Source: Shewanella avicenniae
GTDB lineage: Bacteria > Pseudomonadota > Gammaproteobacteria > Enterobacterales > Shewanellaceae
Assembly (NCBI RefSeq): GCF_017354945.1
Contig: NZ_CP071503.1
Span: 1,054,001-1,118,000 of the forward strand
Direction of reading: 5' to 3'
Length of the DNA stretch: 64,000 nt
Shown here one piece after another: positions 36,253-45,620 of the stretch (position 1 is its first letter; each line of letters begins with the position of its first letter). Position numbers and translations under genes: made by a program. A model generated the notes under the pieces. That model did no database searches and was not told where the DNA came from. It saw nothing but the letters and a program-made list of their open reading frames with translations.

Positions 36253-38385
36253 ATGATGAAAAATCATAATATGTCATTACTTGCACTGCTCTTATCCGGC
36301 ATGCTCGCTCTCACAGGTTGTGGTGGTGACGACGGTAAAGACGGTGTAGATGGTGCTAATGGTGCAAACGGCGTAGATGGTACTGACGGTGCAGACGGAA
36401 AAGACGGTGTTAACGCCGGCGAGTTCGTTTCTACAGTCTACAAAGCCGGTGATGTGTCGTTCACAATCGATGCTGCTGAAAACACCTTAGCAGGCAGTGA
36501 TGCATTCGTATTGAAATTCAGTGTGGCAGCCACTAACCAAGTGGGTGATGCTAAACCGTTAACTGGTTTAGAAGAAATTCGTGTTTATTCGGCTACTGCA
36601 GTAACAAATGCGACTCAAGACGGTCCATCTGTCTACTGGCAAAGCAATGGCTCAATGTACTGTACCTTAACCGGTATGCGTGGTACTGCTGAAACCTGTA
36701 CATTGACCGAAGATCCTGAAAATCCAGGCAGTTATACCGGCACTTGGGAACATGATGGCGCTGCGACTATCATGAGTGCTGCAGATGACTTGAATGCACC
36801 ACATCGCATAATGTTGCGTGTTTACGGTCTGACTGATGAAAACGGCGTTGCAATTAGCGATAAAGTATTGGAAACATTCACCTATCTGCCAGCTACTGGT
36901 GAAATGGGTGTTGCTTCTGGTAAAGACACCGTACCTGATGCGGTTTGTAAACAGTGCCACGGTGAAAGCGACGCAACTGGTAAGCTGGCCAACATCCATG
37001 CTCACCACAACTATGAAAGTGTTGAAAACTGTATCCAATGTCATAACCCAGGCACTCAACCTTCAGCTGAAGAAGCTGCCGAAGGTTATGTCTATGACCT
37101 GCCAGCGATGATCCACCGTATCCACGGCGGCGAACATCTGGCTGCGTTGGCGCCTTATGGCTTTATCCAAGCCGAAGAGTGGGCTGAAATCAAATATCCA
37201 GCACCGCTGTACGAATGTACTGTTTGTCACCAAGGTGGCGATACTTGGGCAACCGAGCCAACTCGCGCTGCATGTACTGGCTGTCACTCTAACATCGACT
37301 TTGCTACCGGTGTTGGCCACTCTGAATTTGAATTGGCACAAGCGGATGACTCTCAATGTATGGCTTGCCACACATCTGGTCCTTTGGCACCAATTCAAGC
37401 ACACAAAGTGGGTAAACAAGCTGAGTATGCAGATCTACTGAAAGTGAACTATACCGGCGCAACCAAAGCCGCTTCCGTTAACCCTGGCTACCAAGTGGTT
37501 ACCGTCACTGCAGAAGTTACTCTGAACGGTGCACCATTAGCGAACGTTGCTGATTTGGCTGTGATCAAGAAAACTTCAACACTGATGGGTAACATCAGTG
37601 CTACAGGCGAAGTCACTCGTTGGGCAACTCGTCCTAACCTGACTGCTGGTACCTTGGTTAACGGCGTATTGGAACTGACACAAGAAGTGACAGATGCTCA
37701 AGCTACCGGAACCATCTATCTGTCAGGCGATATGCAATATTGCGTAAGCTCAGCAGGTAAAGCAGTAAGTTGTGCTGATGACGATTTGTCATTCGGTGAT
37801 GACGACTGGATTGGTGCAAATATCCCAACTAAGTTCTTCAACTTAGACGGCGGTACTGCAACTCCTTCACGCTATGTAGTTGAAGACACCATCACTATCG
37901 CACAAGACAAGTGTAATGCCTGTCACTCAGACATGAACTATGTCAAACGTGGTCACCACGGTGTGCATAATATTGACCAATGTATGGATTGCCATAACAA
38001 CAATTATCCAGGCGCTCACAACGGCTTTGATAACAAAGATTTGGCAACCTCTGTTCACTATTATCACAGCAATGATGTAGTGCCTTATCCAGGTCCTGCT
38101 GACGATTGTACTATGTGTCACAAAGACGGTGATGCACTGTTCCGTGACGATGGTACTTTGACTTCAGGCCGCAAAGCGATTCAAGTGCCTAATGGTTACA
38201 TTTCACCTGTATCTGAAAGCTGCCACGCTTGCCATATCTCTGAAGCAGCGGTTGCGCACTTCAAGTCAAATGGCGCTTATGTGTTAGGTTCAGAAGCAGA
38301 AACGAGTGCTCTGCCAGTTGAATCATGTGCAACTTGTCACGCTGAAGGTAAGTCATTCGGTATCGATAAGTTCCACAAAATGTAA
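36253..38385 (+). CDS. OmcA/MtrC-family decaheme c-type cytochrome, outer-membrane lipoprotein (second copy)
   Basis: 710-aa paralogue of the cytochrome at 12.8 kb. The signal peptide ends in LTGC, followed by about ten collagen-like Gly-X-Y triplets (GKDGVDGANGANGVDGTDG and on). Ten CXXCH sites fall five and five (residues about 231-372 and 552-696), as in MtrC/OmcA domains II and IV. Domain III has a CX9C pair (CVSSAGKAVSC). Shared blocks with the first copy include ENPGSYTGTWEH-like, GHSEF-LAQA-DSQC, and the C-terminal ESCATCHAEGKSFGIDK. AAGGGACGCAA precedes ATG 36253. It stands alone, without MtrA/MtrB partners. Likely role: surface electron transfer to an extracellular acceptor. Confidence 0.9.
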   Translation: MMKNHNMSLLALLLSGMLALTGCGGDDGKDGVDGANGANGVDGTDGADGKDGVNAGEFVSTVYKAGDVSFTIDAAENTLAGSDAFVLKFSVAATNQVGDAKPLTGLEEIRVYSATAVTNATQDGPSVYWQSNGSMYCTLTGMRGTAETCTLTEDPENPGSYTGTWEHDGAATIMSAADDLNAPHRIMLRVYGLTDENGVAISDKVLETFTYLPATGEMGVASGKDTVPDAVCKQCHGESDATGKLANIHAHHNYESVENCIQCHNPGTQPSAEEAAEGYVYDLPAMIHRIHGGEHLAALAPYGFIQAEEWAEIKYPAPLYECTVCHQGGDTWATEPTRAACTGCHSNIDFATGVGHSEFELAQADDSQCMACHTSGPLAPIQAHKVGKQAEYADLLKVNYTGATKAASVNPGYQVVTVTAEVTLNGAPLANVADLAVIKKTSTLMGNISATGEVTRWATRPNLTAGTLVNGVLELTQEVTDAQATGTIYLSGDMQYCVSSAGKAVSCADDDLSFGDDDWIGANIPTKFFNLDGGTATPSRYVVEDTITIAQDKCNACHSDMNYVKRGHHGVHNIDQCMDCHNNNYPGAHNGFDNKDLATSVHYYHSNDVVPYPGPADDCTMCHKDGDALFRDDGTLTSGRKAIQVPNGYISPVSESCHACHISEAAVAHFKSNGAYVLGSEAETSALPVESCATCHAEGKSFGIDKFHKM

Positions 38386-38589
38386 CGAATAGCTGGGGAC
38401 TGCTTCGGTTGACTAAGCTGAAGCTTTCCCTACTGCGAAGTTGTCACCGTGTTTTTCGCTGTCACAGCGTCCCCTGTTGAGGCCCAAAAACACGGATTGA
38501 GTATCAACGCGAGCAGTATTTGTGACATGTTGTTGGGGTCTGTCATAAAGGCTTTGGTGCCGTTTGAAGTAGTCCCTAGCACCTATGAG

Positions 38590-38617
38590 AAAAGCAGCTC
38601 TTGTGAGCTGCTTTTTT
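38590..38617. terminator. Bidirectional terminator between cytochrome and LysR gene
   Basis: GCAGCTC (38594-38600), loop TTGT, GAGCTGC (38605-38611), with four A before and six T after. It serves the convergent genes on both sides. Confidence 0.88.
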
Positions 38618-38633
38618 GCTGTTTAATCTGCGG

Positions 38634-39557
38634 TTATTGCGGCTTTTCTGCCAGCAAGGCTTCCCGTGCTAACCGTTGCTGATTGACCACTGCCGCAAAA
38701 TTTAGTGCCGGTTTGGATGGATGTTTAGCGCAGTGCGCAACCGCTAACTCCACTTTTATGGCGGTTTTCTGAATGGGCCGATACACCACACCTTTTACCG
38801 CCAGTTGTTGCATCGATTCTGGCAACAGCGAAATTCCCAGCTCTGCCGACACCATCGACAAAATCGAGGCGATTTGTGGTGCTGGCTGGCCGACCACTGG
38901 CTCGAATCCCGCTTCTTGGCAAACGTGAACCACCGCATCGTGCAGGCTCACGGCGAGGGTTCTTGGCGTCATAATAAAGGGTTCGTAGCGCAGTAAGCGG
39001 GTATCAATCGCCTCGGAATGGCGCGCAAGCGGGTGCGATGAGGGCAGGGCAATCACCAGCTGCTCTTCCAAAAAGTGCTGCACGGTCAGTTGATTGGGAT
39101 CGGGATCTGAGGGCCGTAAAATTGCTGCATCAAGCCGATCAGTTTCTAACCCTTCAGCCAAGGCTAATGAGTTAGCCTCTTCAATGGTCAGTTCCACCTC
39201 AGGATAGCGACGGCGATATTGGCGAATCACCGCCGGAATTGCTGGATGCAAAGCGGCGGTGCCGGTGACGCCCAAGCGCAGCTTACCGGTTTCACCTTTG
39301 GCCGCTTTTAACGCCGTTTCCTTCGCTTGTTGTATTTGCAAAGGCAAGCCTGATACTTCGCGATATAGCGCTTTGCCTGCGTCAGTCAGTTCAGCCCCGT
39401 GCGGGGTGCGAAAGAACAGCTCGGTACCTATCTCTTGCTCAAGTGCTTTTATCTGCTGACTTAATGGCGGCTGGGCAATGTGCAATCGATTAGCGGCTCT
39501 GGTGAAATTTTGTTCTTCTGCGACCGCTAAAAAGTAGCGAATGTGACGTAGCTCCAT
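38634..39557 (-). CDS. LysR-family regulator (YnfL-like)
   Basis: 307 aa. The N-terminal MELRHIRYFLAVAEEQNFTR and AANRLHIAQPPLSQQIKALE are a textbook LysR helix-turn-helix; the rest is the effector-binding domain. The start at 39557 is chosen over an ATG at 39578 by the family N-terminus. It is divergent from an MFS exporter, the same pairing as ynfL-ynfM in E. coli, so it most likely controls that exporter and itself from the 110-bp gap. The inducer is unknown. Confidence 0.88.
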   Translation of the reverse strand: MELRHIRYFLAVAEEQNFTRAANRLHIAQPPLSQQIKALEQEIGTELFFRTPHGAELTDAGKALYREVSGLPLQIQQAKETALKAAKGETGKLRLGVTGTAALHPAIPAVIRQYRRRYPEVELTIEEANSLALAEGLETDRLDAAILRPSDPDPNQLTVQHFLEEQLVIALPSSHPLARHSEAIDTRLLRYEPFIMTPRTLAVSLHDAVVHVCQEAGFEPVVGQPAPQIASILSMVSAELGISLLPESMQQLAVKGVVYRPIQKTAIKVELAVAHCAKHPSKPALNFAAVVNQQRLAREALLAEKPQ

Positions 39558-39667
39558 GCTATATCCAAAACATATCAAGATGTGATTTATTATATATTAG
39601 AACTATTGCTTGCAGCTGCATAAAATGACCATGTTGTCTTTTTTATTAGCCTAAAGTCGTAGATATT

Positions 39668-40951
39668 ATGAACAGTTCAGAACCTAGTCCTTCCAGCGCT
39701 GTCAGCGCAACTGCCGATTCAGTTGTGGCTGACAGCGAAAGTTATGCCGGTATCGAAAAAGGCTCTCAAGCTTTTAAACATGCCAGTATCGCGTTGTTTC
39801 TTGCCGGATTTTCCAGTTTTTCCCTCATCTATTGCGTGCAACCTTTGTTGCCCAACCTCTCCGCCAGTTTTGGGGTTAGCCCCGCAGAAAGCTCACTCGC
39901 CCTTTCCGTCACCACAGGATTTCTCGCATTTGCCATTGTGTTAGCCGGTGCATTCTCACAAGCCTTGGGTCGTAAAGGCTTGATGTTTTGCTCAATGGCT
40001 GCGGCTGCTGGGCTTAACTGTTTAGTGGCGATTTCGCCAGAATGGCATGGGGTGCTGCTAGGACGAGCATTGGAAGGCATAGTGTTGGGCGGCGTTCCCG
40101 CAGTGGCTATGGCGTGGCTGGCAGAAGAGATTGCCCCAAAAGATCTTGGCAAAGCGATGGGACTTTACGTTGGTGGTACCGCCTTTGGCGCCATGATGGG
40201 CCGTGTCGCGATGGGGCTACTCACTGAGTTTGCTTCATGGCGGGTGGCGATGGGCGTACTCGGGTTTCTGTGTTTAATCTCTGCCATTGGCTTTTGGTAT
40301 CTGCTGCCAGAATCGCGTAACTTTGTCCGCAAACCGGGACTGAACTTAGGTTTTCATTTGACCTCATGGAAGAGTCATCTGCGTAACCCGCGCTTGGTGA
40401 AACTTTATGCGGTGGGTTTTATGCTGATCAGTGTGTTTGTCACCCTGTTTAACTACACCACCTTTCGCTTGTCGTCTGAGCCATTTGGCTTTAACCAAAC
40501 CCAAGTCAGCATGATCTTTTTAGCATTCGCATTCGGTATTGTGTCTTCCTCAATGGCGGGGAGTTTGGCGGATAAATATGGCCGTACCAAACTGCTGTTT
40601 GCAGCTTTTATTCTGATGCTAAGTGGCGCAATGTTGACCCTGTTTGGCGCGATTACCCTGATTGTCTGTGGCGTAGCCTTGATTACGACCGGCTTTTTTG
40701 TGGGGCACTCAGCGGCCAGCAGCTCCGTTGGTGCAACGGCGAAACAGGCTAAAGGCCATGCATCTTCGCTCTACCTGTTGTTCTACTACATGGGTTCCAG
40801 TATCTCTGGCACCGCGGGTGGTTGGTTTTGGCAGCATGGCGGTTGGCCGTCTGTGGTGATGTTCACTGGCAGTTATGCGTTGGCAGGTTTGTTACTGCTG
40901 TATGTCACGGCGTGGCGTGAAAAACATGCCACCCAAGGCCAAAGCTTCTAA
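39668..40951 (+). CDS. MFS exporter (YnfM-like)
   Basis: 427 aa with twelve predicted membrane segments after a 37-residue polar N-terminus. It matches E. coli YnfM along its length: FSLIYCVQPLLPNLS, WHGVLLGRALEGI, FVTLFNYTTFRLS and a C-terminal AKGHASSLYLLFYYMGSSIS followed by GTAGGWFWQ. Related carriers export arabinose or small metabolites and drugs; the substrate is not known. The ATG at 39668 has no strong ribosome site. A strong terminator follows. Confidence 0.88.
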   Translation: MNSSEPSPSSAVSATADSVVADSESYAGIEKGSQAFKHASIALFLAGFSSFSLIYCVQPLLPNLSASFGVSPAESSLALSVTTGFLAFAIVLAGAFSQALGRKGLMFCSMAAAAGLNCLVAISPEWHGVLLGRALEGIVLGGVPAVAMAWLAEEIAPKDLGKAMGLYVGGTAFGAMMGRVAMGLLTEFASWRVAMGVLGFLCLISAIGFWYLLPESRNFVRKPGLNLGFHLTSWKSHLRNPRLVKLYAVGFMLISVFVTLFNYTTFRLSSEPFGFNQTQVSMIFLAFAFGIVSSSMAGSLADKYGRTKLLFAAFILMLSGAMLTLFGAITLIVCGVALITTGFFVGHSAASSSVGATAKQAKGHASSLYLLFYYMGSSISGTAGGWFWQHGGWPSVVMFTGSYALAGLLLLYVTAWREKHATQGQSF

Positions 40952-40990
40952 TCTGCGACCTTAACCGTCGTAGCTGAATGATCGGTAACC

Positions 40991-41031
40991 AGCCCCGCTA
41001 CTGTTAGCAAACAGGCGGGGCTGTTTTTTTT
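40991..41031 (+). terminator. Terminator after the MFS gene
   Basis: AGCCCCGC (40991-40998) / GCGGGGCT (41015-41022) with an inner CTGTT/AACAG stem, then eight T after one G. Confidence 0.9.
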
Positions 41032-41338
41032 GAATGATTTATCACCGTTATGATGGACGCTTTTTATGGCGTCAATAGTAGCCTATTGCACTGAAGTGCT
41101 TGATTCACAAATTCTCATCAATCTTGCTCAAGTGTTGCTTATCAGCACAGTCTTTATTAGCGGCCATTAAGGCTTAGCAACATATCTTCCATATCTGGTT
41201 AACATTCGTATAATGCTGTTCCACGTTGTTGGGCGTGTACTCCTACAGAGTTGGGGGAAGGGGGCGGTCTCATCAGCGTTATTTGCCTGATGTGACCATT
41301 AACTACCTATATAAATGATTATAAATTAGAGGTTTATT
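41032..41338. other. Upstream region of the ammonium transporter gene
   Basis: No gene seen. It contains a G-rich stretch at 41252-41268 (GTTGGGGGAAGGGGGCG) about 75 bp before the start. A sigma-54 promoter, common for amt genes, was looked for and not found. There is no glnK gene before or after amt. Confidence 0.5.
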
Positions 41339-42565
41339 GTGGCGACTATTGACGTTGGGAGCGTTAATTCGGCGGTGGAAACACTCGTCCATAGCGCGAA
41401 CACCATGTTTATCCTGCTTGGGGCGGTGATGGTGTTGGCGATGCACGCTGGCTTTGCTTTCTTAGAAGTGGGCACAGTGCGGCATAAAAATCAGGTAAAT
41501 GCCTTAGTGAAGATTTTGACGGACTTTGCGGTGTCGACATTGGCGTATTTCTTCATTGGCTATCAAGTGGCTTACGGCGTTGATTTTTTTGCCAGTGCCA
41601 ACGAGTTAACCCAAAGCAATGGCTATGAGTTGGTGAAGTTCTTCTTCCTGCTAACCTTTGCTGCGGCAATTCCGGCGATTGTGTCTGGCGGTATTGCTGA
41701 GCGGGCGCGTTTTTATCCAATTTTGGTGGCAACTGCGCTGATTGTGTCGTTTGTTTATCCGTTTTTTGAAGGTCTGATTTGGAACGGTAATTACGGCTAC
41801 CAAGCCTGGTTGGATCAACAGTTTGGTGCGCAGTTCCATGATTTTGCGGGTTCGGTAGTGGTGCACAGTGTTGGTGGCTGGATTGCCTTTGCTGCCATTT
41901 TACTGTTGGGTTCGCGCAAAGGGCGTTACCGTAATGGCAAGGTGATTGCGTTTGCGCCGTCCAATATTCCGTTTTTGGCGTTAGGCGCTTGGGTGTTGGC
42001 CGTCGGTTGGTTTGGCTTTAACGTGATGTCAGCGCAGACCCTAGAGAATATCTCTGGTTTAGTGGCAATCAACAGTTTGATGGCGATGGTCGGCGGTACC
42101 TTGGTGGCCATGTTACTCGGTAAAAACGACCCTGGCTTTATCCATAACGGCCCGCTGGCGGGCTTGGTGGCAGTTTGTGCCGGTTCAGATCTGATGCATC
42201 CGATTGGTGCTTTAGTGGTGGGCGGCGTTGCCGGTGGTCTATTTGTGTGGGTATTCACCATGGCTCAAAATAAGTTTCCAGCGTTTGATGACGTGCTCGG
42301 TGTGTGGCCGTTGCATGGCTTGTGTGGCGCTTGGGGCGGTATTGCGGCAGGCATTTTTGCCAGCCCATCGCTCGGTGGCTTAGGCGGCGTAAGTTTTATG
42401 GCGCAACTGGTGGGCACTGTGACCGGTATTGTGGTGGCCACTGTAGGCGGCTTTGTGATGTACGGCTTAGTGAAATTAGTGTCTGGATTGCGCTTATCTG
42501 AAGAAGATGAATTTCGTGGCGCTGACTTAGCTATTCATCGCATTGGTGCGACCAGCGAAGAGTAA
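41339..42565 (+). CDS. amt: Ammonium transporter
   Basis: 408-aa Amt/Rh-family channel with about eleven membrane helices. The signature DFAGSVVVHSVGGW (around 159-172) carries the first pore His, and LHGLCGAWGG (around 321) carries the second. It conducts ammonium/ammonia across the inner membrane. The start is GTG 41339 with TAGAGG upstream; the protein lacks an obvious cleaved signal peptide. It has no adjacent glnK and is transcribed alone, so regulation by PII, if any, must come from elsewhere. Confidence 0.93.
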   Translation: MATIDVGSVNSAVETLVHSANTMFILLGAVMVLAMHAGFAFLEVGTVRHKNQVNALVKILTDFAVSTLAYFFIGYQVAYGVDFFASANELTQSNGYELVKFFFLLTFAAAIPAIVSGGIAERARFYPILVATALIVSFVYPFFEGLIWNGNYGYQAWLDQQFGAQFHDFAGSVVVHSVGGWIAFAAILLLGSRKGRYRNGKVIAFAPSNIPFLALGAWVLAVGWFGFNVMSAQTLENISGLVAINSLMAMVGGTLVAMLLGKNDPGFIHNGPLAGLVAVCAGSDLMHPIGALVVGGVAGGLFVWVFTMAQNKFPAFDDVLGVWPLHGLCGAWGGIAAGIFASPSLGGLGGVSFMAQLVGTVTGIVVATVGGFVMYGLVKLVSGLRLSEEDEFRGADLAIHRIGATSEE

Positions 42566-42615
42566 CGCTCACTTAGGCCGGACAGGAAGTTTCTTAGGTC
42601 GGCAATGCATCAACG

Positions 42616-42645
42616 AAAAAGCTCAGCCTGTTGGCTGAGCTTTTT
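42616..42645. terminator. Bidirectional terminator between amt and the S10 peptidase gene
   Basis: GCTCAGCC (42621-42628), loop TGTT, GGCTGAGC (42633-42640), five A before and five T after. Confidence 0.92.
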
Positions 42646-42668
42646 GTTTGCAGACTGCGAGGTAGCAA

Positions 42669-44225
42669 TTACTTGGTCAACAGTTTGTCGTAGAACCCAG
42701 CAACATCCTTGTAGAAATCAACCATCGCTTTTTCGTTCAGGTAGATCATGTGGCCTGATGGGTAGTAGGTCAGCGACACGTTGCCTTTGAGGCTTGGGTC
42801 GAGGTTCATGTGCGCCAAATCGTACTCAGTGGCATGGAATGGCGTGGCCATATCAAAGTAGCCGTTGGTCGCTAGTACATGCAGATCGGGGTTGGTGCGA
42901 ATTGCATCGCCGAGGTCGCGCACCACATAGGGCTCGCGGGTTTTGTATTGGAAGCCCCATACGCCGCCTTGGGCATGGCTCCAGTCCCAGTTCATGTACG
43001 CTGCGTGGTTAGATACCTTGTACGACTCAGTGGTGCTGTAGTTGAGTTCCGTTTCTAGGTAGTTGTGCAGACTGGCCACATAAGCGCCGCTTGGGCCTGT
43101 GCTTGATGGGTCGGTGTCAGGCATCGCGCCAATGGCGTCATCATCCATGCCCAGATAACGGCCATCGTAGCGGCCTAACGTACGGTGTTCATCACGCAGC
43201 AACTCTTTGCGGAACTGGCCTTGATTAACACGCAGATTGGCGTTGATCAAATACTGGGTATCTAGCCCTGTGTATTGATGCAGTTTTTCGGCGATTTCCG
43301 CCAGTTTGTCGGCAGGGAGGTTATGGCCTTGTGCCAAGGCAATAGCGTAATCCGTTTCAGCAAAGGTGCGCACTTCATCCAAGAATGGCTCAAGCTTTTC
43401 TGGCTTGTTTGGCAGTTTGTTTTGATACCATGCGGTAGCTGCAAAGGTAGGCAAAATGCCCACGTATTGGCGATCTAAGCCGGGGGCATTTTCTGAATAG
43501 TTAAGAATGCTAGATACCAACACAATCCCGTTGAACGCCATGCCTTGGCCTTGCAGTTTGTTCACTAGCGCTGGCGCACGTATTGTGCCGTATGATTCGC
43601 CGATGACAAACTTCGGCGCGGCCCATTGATGATTGAGGGTGACGTAGCGGGTAATAAAGCGGGCAAAGCCGTCAACGTCGCCATCTACGCCCCAAAAGTG
43701 CTTGGCTGGATCATCTTTACCATCGGCATTGTCTTTGGTGGCGATACCGCGTGAGTAACCGGTGCCAAAGGCATCAACAAACACCAAGTCGGTTTTATCC
43801 AGCAGGGTAAATTGATTATCCACCAAGTTATAAGGCGCGGCACCGGTTGGCGCAGCATTTTCAGTCAAAATCCGCTTTGGCCCAAACGAGCCCATGTGCA
43901 ACCACAGACTTGAAGAGCCAGGGCCACCGTTAAATAGGAAGGTCACCGGGCGCTGTTCACCGCGCTTGGCCGGCTTAGTGTAGGCCACATAAAACACCTT
44001 GGCATCTGGCTCGTTTTTGTCGTTGCGGATCACCATAGTGCCGGTGGTTGCAGTGTATTCGAATTTATCGCCATGCAAGCGAATGGCGTGTTCTGTGGTG
44101 ACTGTTTGGTCTTGCGCTTCAGCCGCGATTGCTGCTGTTTGCTCGGCAGCCATCACCGGAGTGAGCAATAATGTTGAGGTTGACAGGGTGGCTGCAAGCA
44201 CCGCTGCTAGAGGTAGTAAACGCAT
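42669..44225 (-). CDS. Secreted S10-family serine carboxypeptidase
   Basis: 518 aa. A Sec signal (MRLLPLAAVLAATLSTSTLL to VMAAEQ) is followed by an alpha/beta-hydrolase peptidase domain. The oxyanion region FLFNGGPGSSSLW, the nucleophile in VIGESYGTIRAP (Ser about 205), an Asp before TPFHATEYD and a His in YYPSGHMIYL form the expected triad. S10 enzymes remove C-terminal residues at acidic pH. The start at 44225 has GGAG upstream. It is probably periplasmic or secreted and is transcribed alone. Confidence 0.9.
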   Translation of the reverse strand: MRLLPLAAVLAATLSTSTLLLTPVMAAEQTAAIAAEAQDQTVTTEHAIRLHGDKFEYTATTGTMVIRNDKNEPDAKVFYVAYTKPAKRGEQRPVTFLFNGGPGSSSLWLHMGSFGPKRILTENAAPTGAAPYNLVDNQFTLLDKTDLVFVDAFGTGYSRGIATKDNADGKDDPAKHFWGVDGDVDGFARFITRYVTLNHQWAAPKFVIGESYGTIRAPALVNKLQGQGMAFNGIVLVSSILNYSENAPGLDRQYVGILPTFAATAWYQNKLPNKPEKLEPFLDEVRTFAETDYAIALAQGHNLPADKLAEIAEKLHQYTGLDTQYLINANLRVNQGQFRKELLRDEHRTLGRYDGRYLGMDDDAIGAMPDTDPSSTGPSGAYVASLHNYLETELNYSTTESYKVSNHAAYMNWDWSHAQGGVWGFQYKTREPYVVRDLGDAIRTNPDLHVLATNGYFDMATPFHATEYDLAHMNLDPSLKGNVSLTYYPSGHMIYLNEKAMVDFYKDVAGFYDKLLTK

Positions 44226-44567
44226 GGTTAGCTCCAATTTTATTGATTATGTTTTTTTGATTGCGGAGTACCGTTGTAACAGAGATTTTAATGGCTGTGG
44301 TGCGACAATTTGTGAATGGAAATATCATTATTGTGCGTAATGTTGAACGATAATTTTTGCGTAACTTGCTGTTTTATAGTTGGTTAATATTAATTTGTCT
44401 GGGTAAAATAGCGTGACTTACTGTGTGGCAAGACAACTTTTGTCACAATTTGACAGTAAAAATCATTTATCTAAGAAAAAGTTAAAGTAATGCAAGTAAT
44501 CATGCTTTAGCATTTACATTCTTCAACCGTATAATTCACCGCCTAAAGTGAAATTAAAGGAAGTACA
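44226..44567. other. Divergent intergenic region
   Basis: No gene seen. It must hold promoters for the S10 peptidase (minus) and the DUF368 gene (plus). TATAAT at 44530-44535 is a good -10 for the latter, but its -35 is weak. Confidence 0.5.
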
Positions 44568-45494
44568 GTGCAGTATCTACTTACTTACCTCAAAGGATTG
44601 GCCATGGGGGCCGCTGATGTGGTGCCAGGGGTATCTGGCGGAACAATAGCCTTTATTACCGGCATCTACGACACCTTGTTAGAAAGCATTCGCCGTGTGA
44701 ATCCATCTTTGTGGAAACGTTATCGCGAGCAGGGCTTTAAAGCGGTGTTGACCCATATCAACGCCGGTTTTTTGTTGAGCCTGTTTGCTGGCATTATCAC
44801 CAGTATTTTGACACTGGCTAAGCTGATTTCGTGGCTGTTGGTGGAGCATCCAATTCCGGTTTGGTCGTTCTTTTTTGGCTTAATCATTGTGTCTGTGATG
44901 CACATGTTAAAGCAGGTGCAGGGTGGAGTATCACTGGTACGCCTCGTACTGTTCGCCGTGGGTGTACTGATCGCTTGGGGCATTACGGTGTTGAGTCCGG
45001 TCAGTATCGAAGCCAGTTATTTGAATATCTTTTTTGGTGGCGCCATTGCGATTTGCGCAATGATTTTACCGGGCATTTCGGGCAGCTTCATACTGCTGCT
45101 GTTAGGGCTATATCCCGCGGTATTGGCGGCGGCAAAGAACCTGCAAATCGATATTTTGGCTTGCTTTGCAGTGGGCGCTTTGATCGGTATTTTGAGCTTT
45201 AGCCATCTACTGTCGATGTTGTTGCGCCGTTTTAAGGACGCGACCTTGATTTTTTTAACCGGCTTGATGATGGGCACCCTTGGCAAGATTTGGCCATGGA
45301 AGCAAACCCTGAGCTGGCGGACCAATTCACACGGTGAACAAGTGCCATTGTTGCAGCAAAACTTGTCGCCGCTTGCCTATGAAAACCTTACCGGGCAATC
45401 ACATCAACTCTGGTTAGCGCTGATCTATGCTTGCTCCGCTATCGTGCTGGTGTTGGCACTGGAATACATCAGTAATCGCAAGCATCACCATTAA
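44568..45494 (+). CDS. popT: DUF368 membrane protein, undecaprenyl-phosphate translocase type (PopT)
   Basis: 308 aa with about eight membrane segments. The N-terminal GLAMGAADVVPGVSGGTIAFI and the internal GGAIAICAMILPGISGSFIL are two related re-entrant motifs typical of DUF368. Recent work assigns DUF368 (PopT) and DedA proteins to recycling undecaprenyl phosphate across the inner membrane, supporting cell-wall synthesis; this is from the literature as I recall it. The GTG start at 44568 follows AAAGGAAGTACA. Monocistronic, with a terminator after the stop. Confidence 0.88.
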   Translation: MQYLLTYLKGLAMGAADVVPGVSGGTIAFITGIYDTLLESIRRVNPSLWKRYREQGFKAVLTHINAGFLLSLFAGIITSILTLAKLISWLLVEHPIPVWSFFFGLIIVSVMHMLKQVQGGVSLVRLVLFAVGVLIAWGITVLSPVSIEASYLNIFFGGAIAICAMILPGISGSFILLLLGLYPAVLAAAKNLQIDILACFAVGALIGILSFSHLLSMLLRRFKDATLIFLTGLMMGTLGKIWPWKQTLSWRTNSHGEQVPLLQQNLSPLAYENLTGQSHQLWLALIYACSAIVLVLALEYISNRKHHH

Positions 45495-45510
45495 GGGTGA
45501 CTCGTTAACA

Positions 45511-45533
45511 AGGGCTCCGTTGGAGCCTTTTTT
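45511..45533 (+). terminator. Terminator after popT
   Basis: GGCTCC (45513-45518), loop GTT, GGAGCC (45522-45527), then six T. Confidence 0.88.
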
Positions 45534-45550
45534 GTGGGCGTAAAAAATAT

Positions 45551-45609
45551 TTGTACAAATATTTGATCCTTGTACAACTCTGTGCCGTAATAGATACAAA
45601 GTTATACAA
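45551..45609 (+). promoter_or_regulatory. TTGTACAA repeats before the MerR/photolyase operon
   Basis: Two exact TTGTACAA palindromes at 45551-45558 and 45570-45577 (19 bp start to start), with a variant TTATACAA at 45602-45609 just before the first gene. No other TTGTACAA was noticed in non-coding parts of the window. The natural candidate binder is the MerR protein encoded second in the operon, giving autoregulation. This is inferred from position and symmetry. Confidence 0.55.
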
Positions 45610-45620
45610 GGAGCAGATAA

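Noticed and set aside
38449..38682. 77-aa open frame after the second decaheme gene
   Set aside because: It runs through the bidirectional terminator at 38590-38617 and into the end of the convergent LysR gene.
41252..41268. G-rich stretch before amt as a G-quadruplex or riboswitch
   Set aside because: Only two clear G-runs (5 and 5), too few for a standard quadruplex, and no supporting fold was found.
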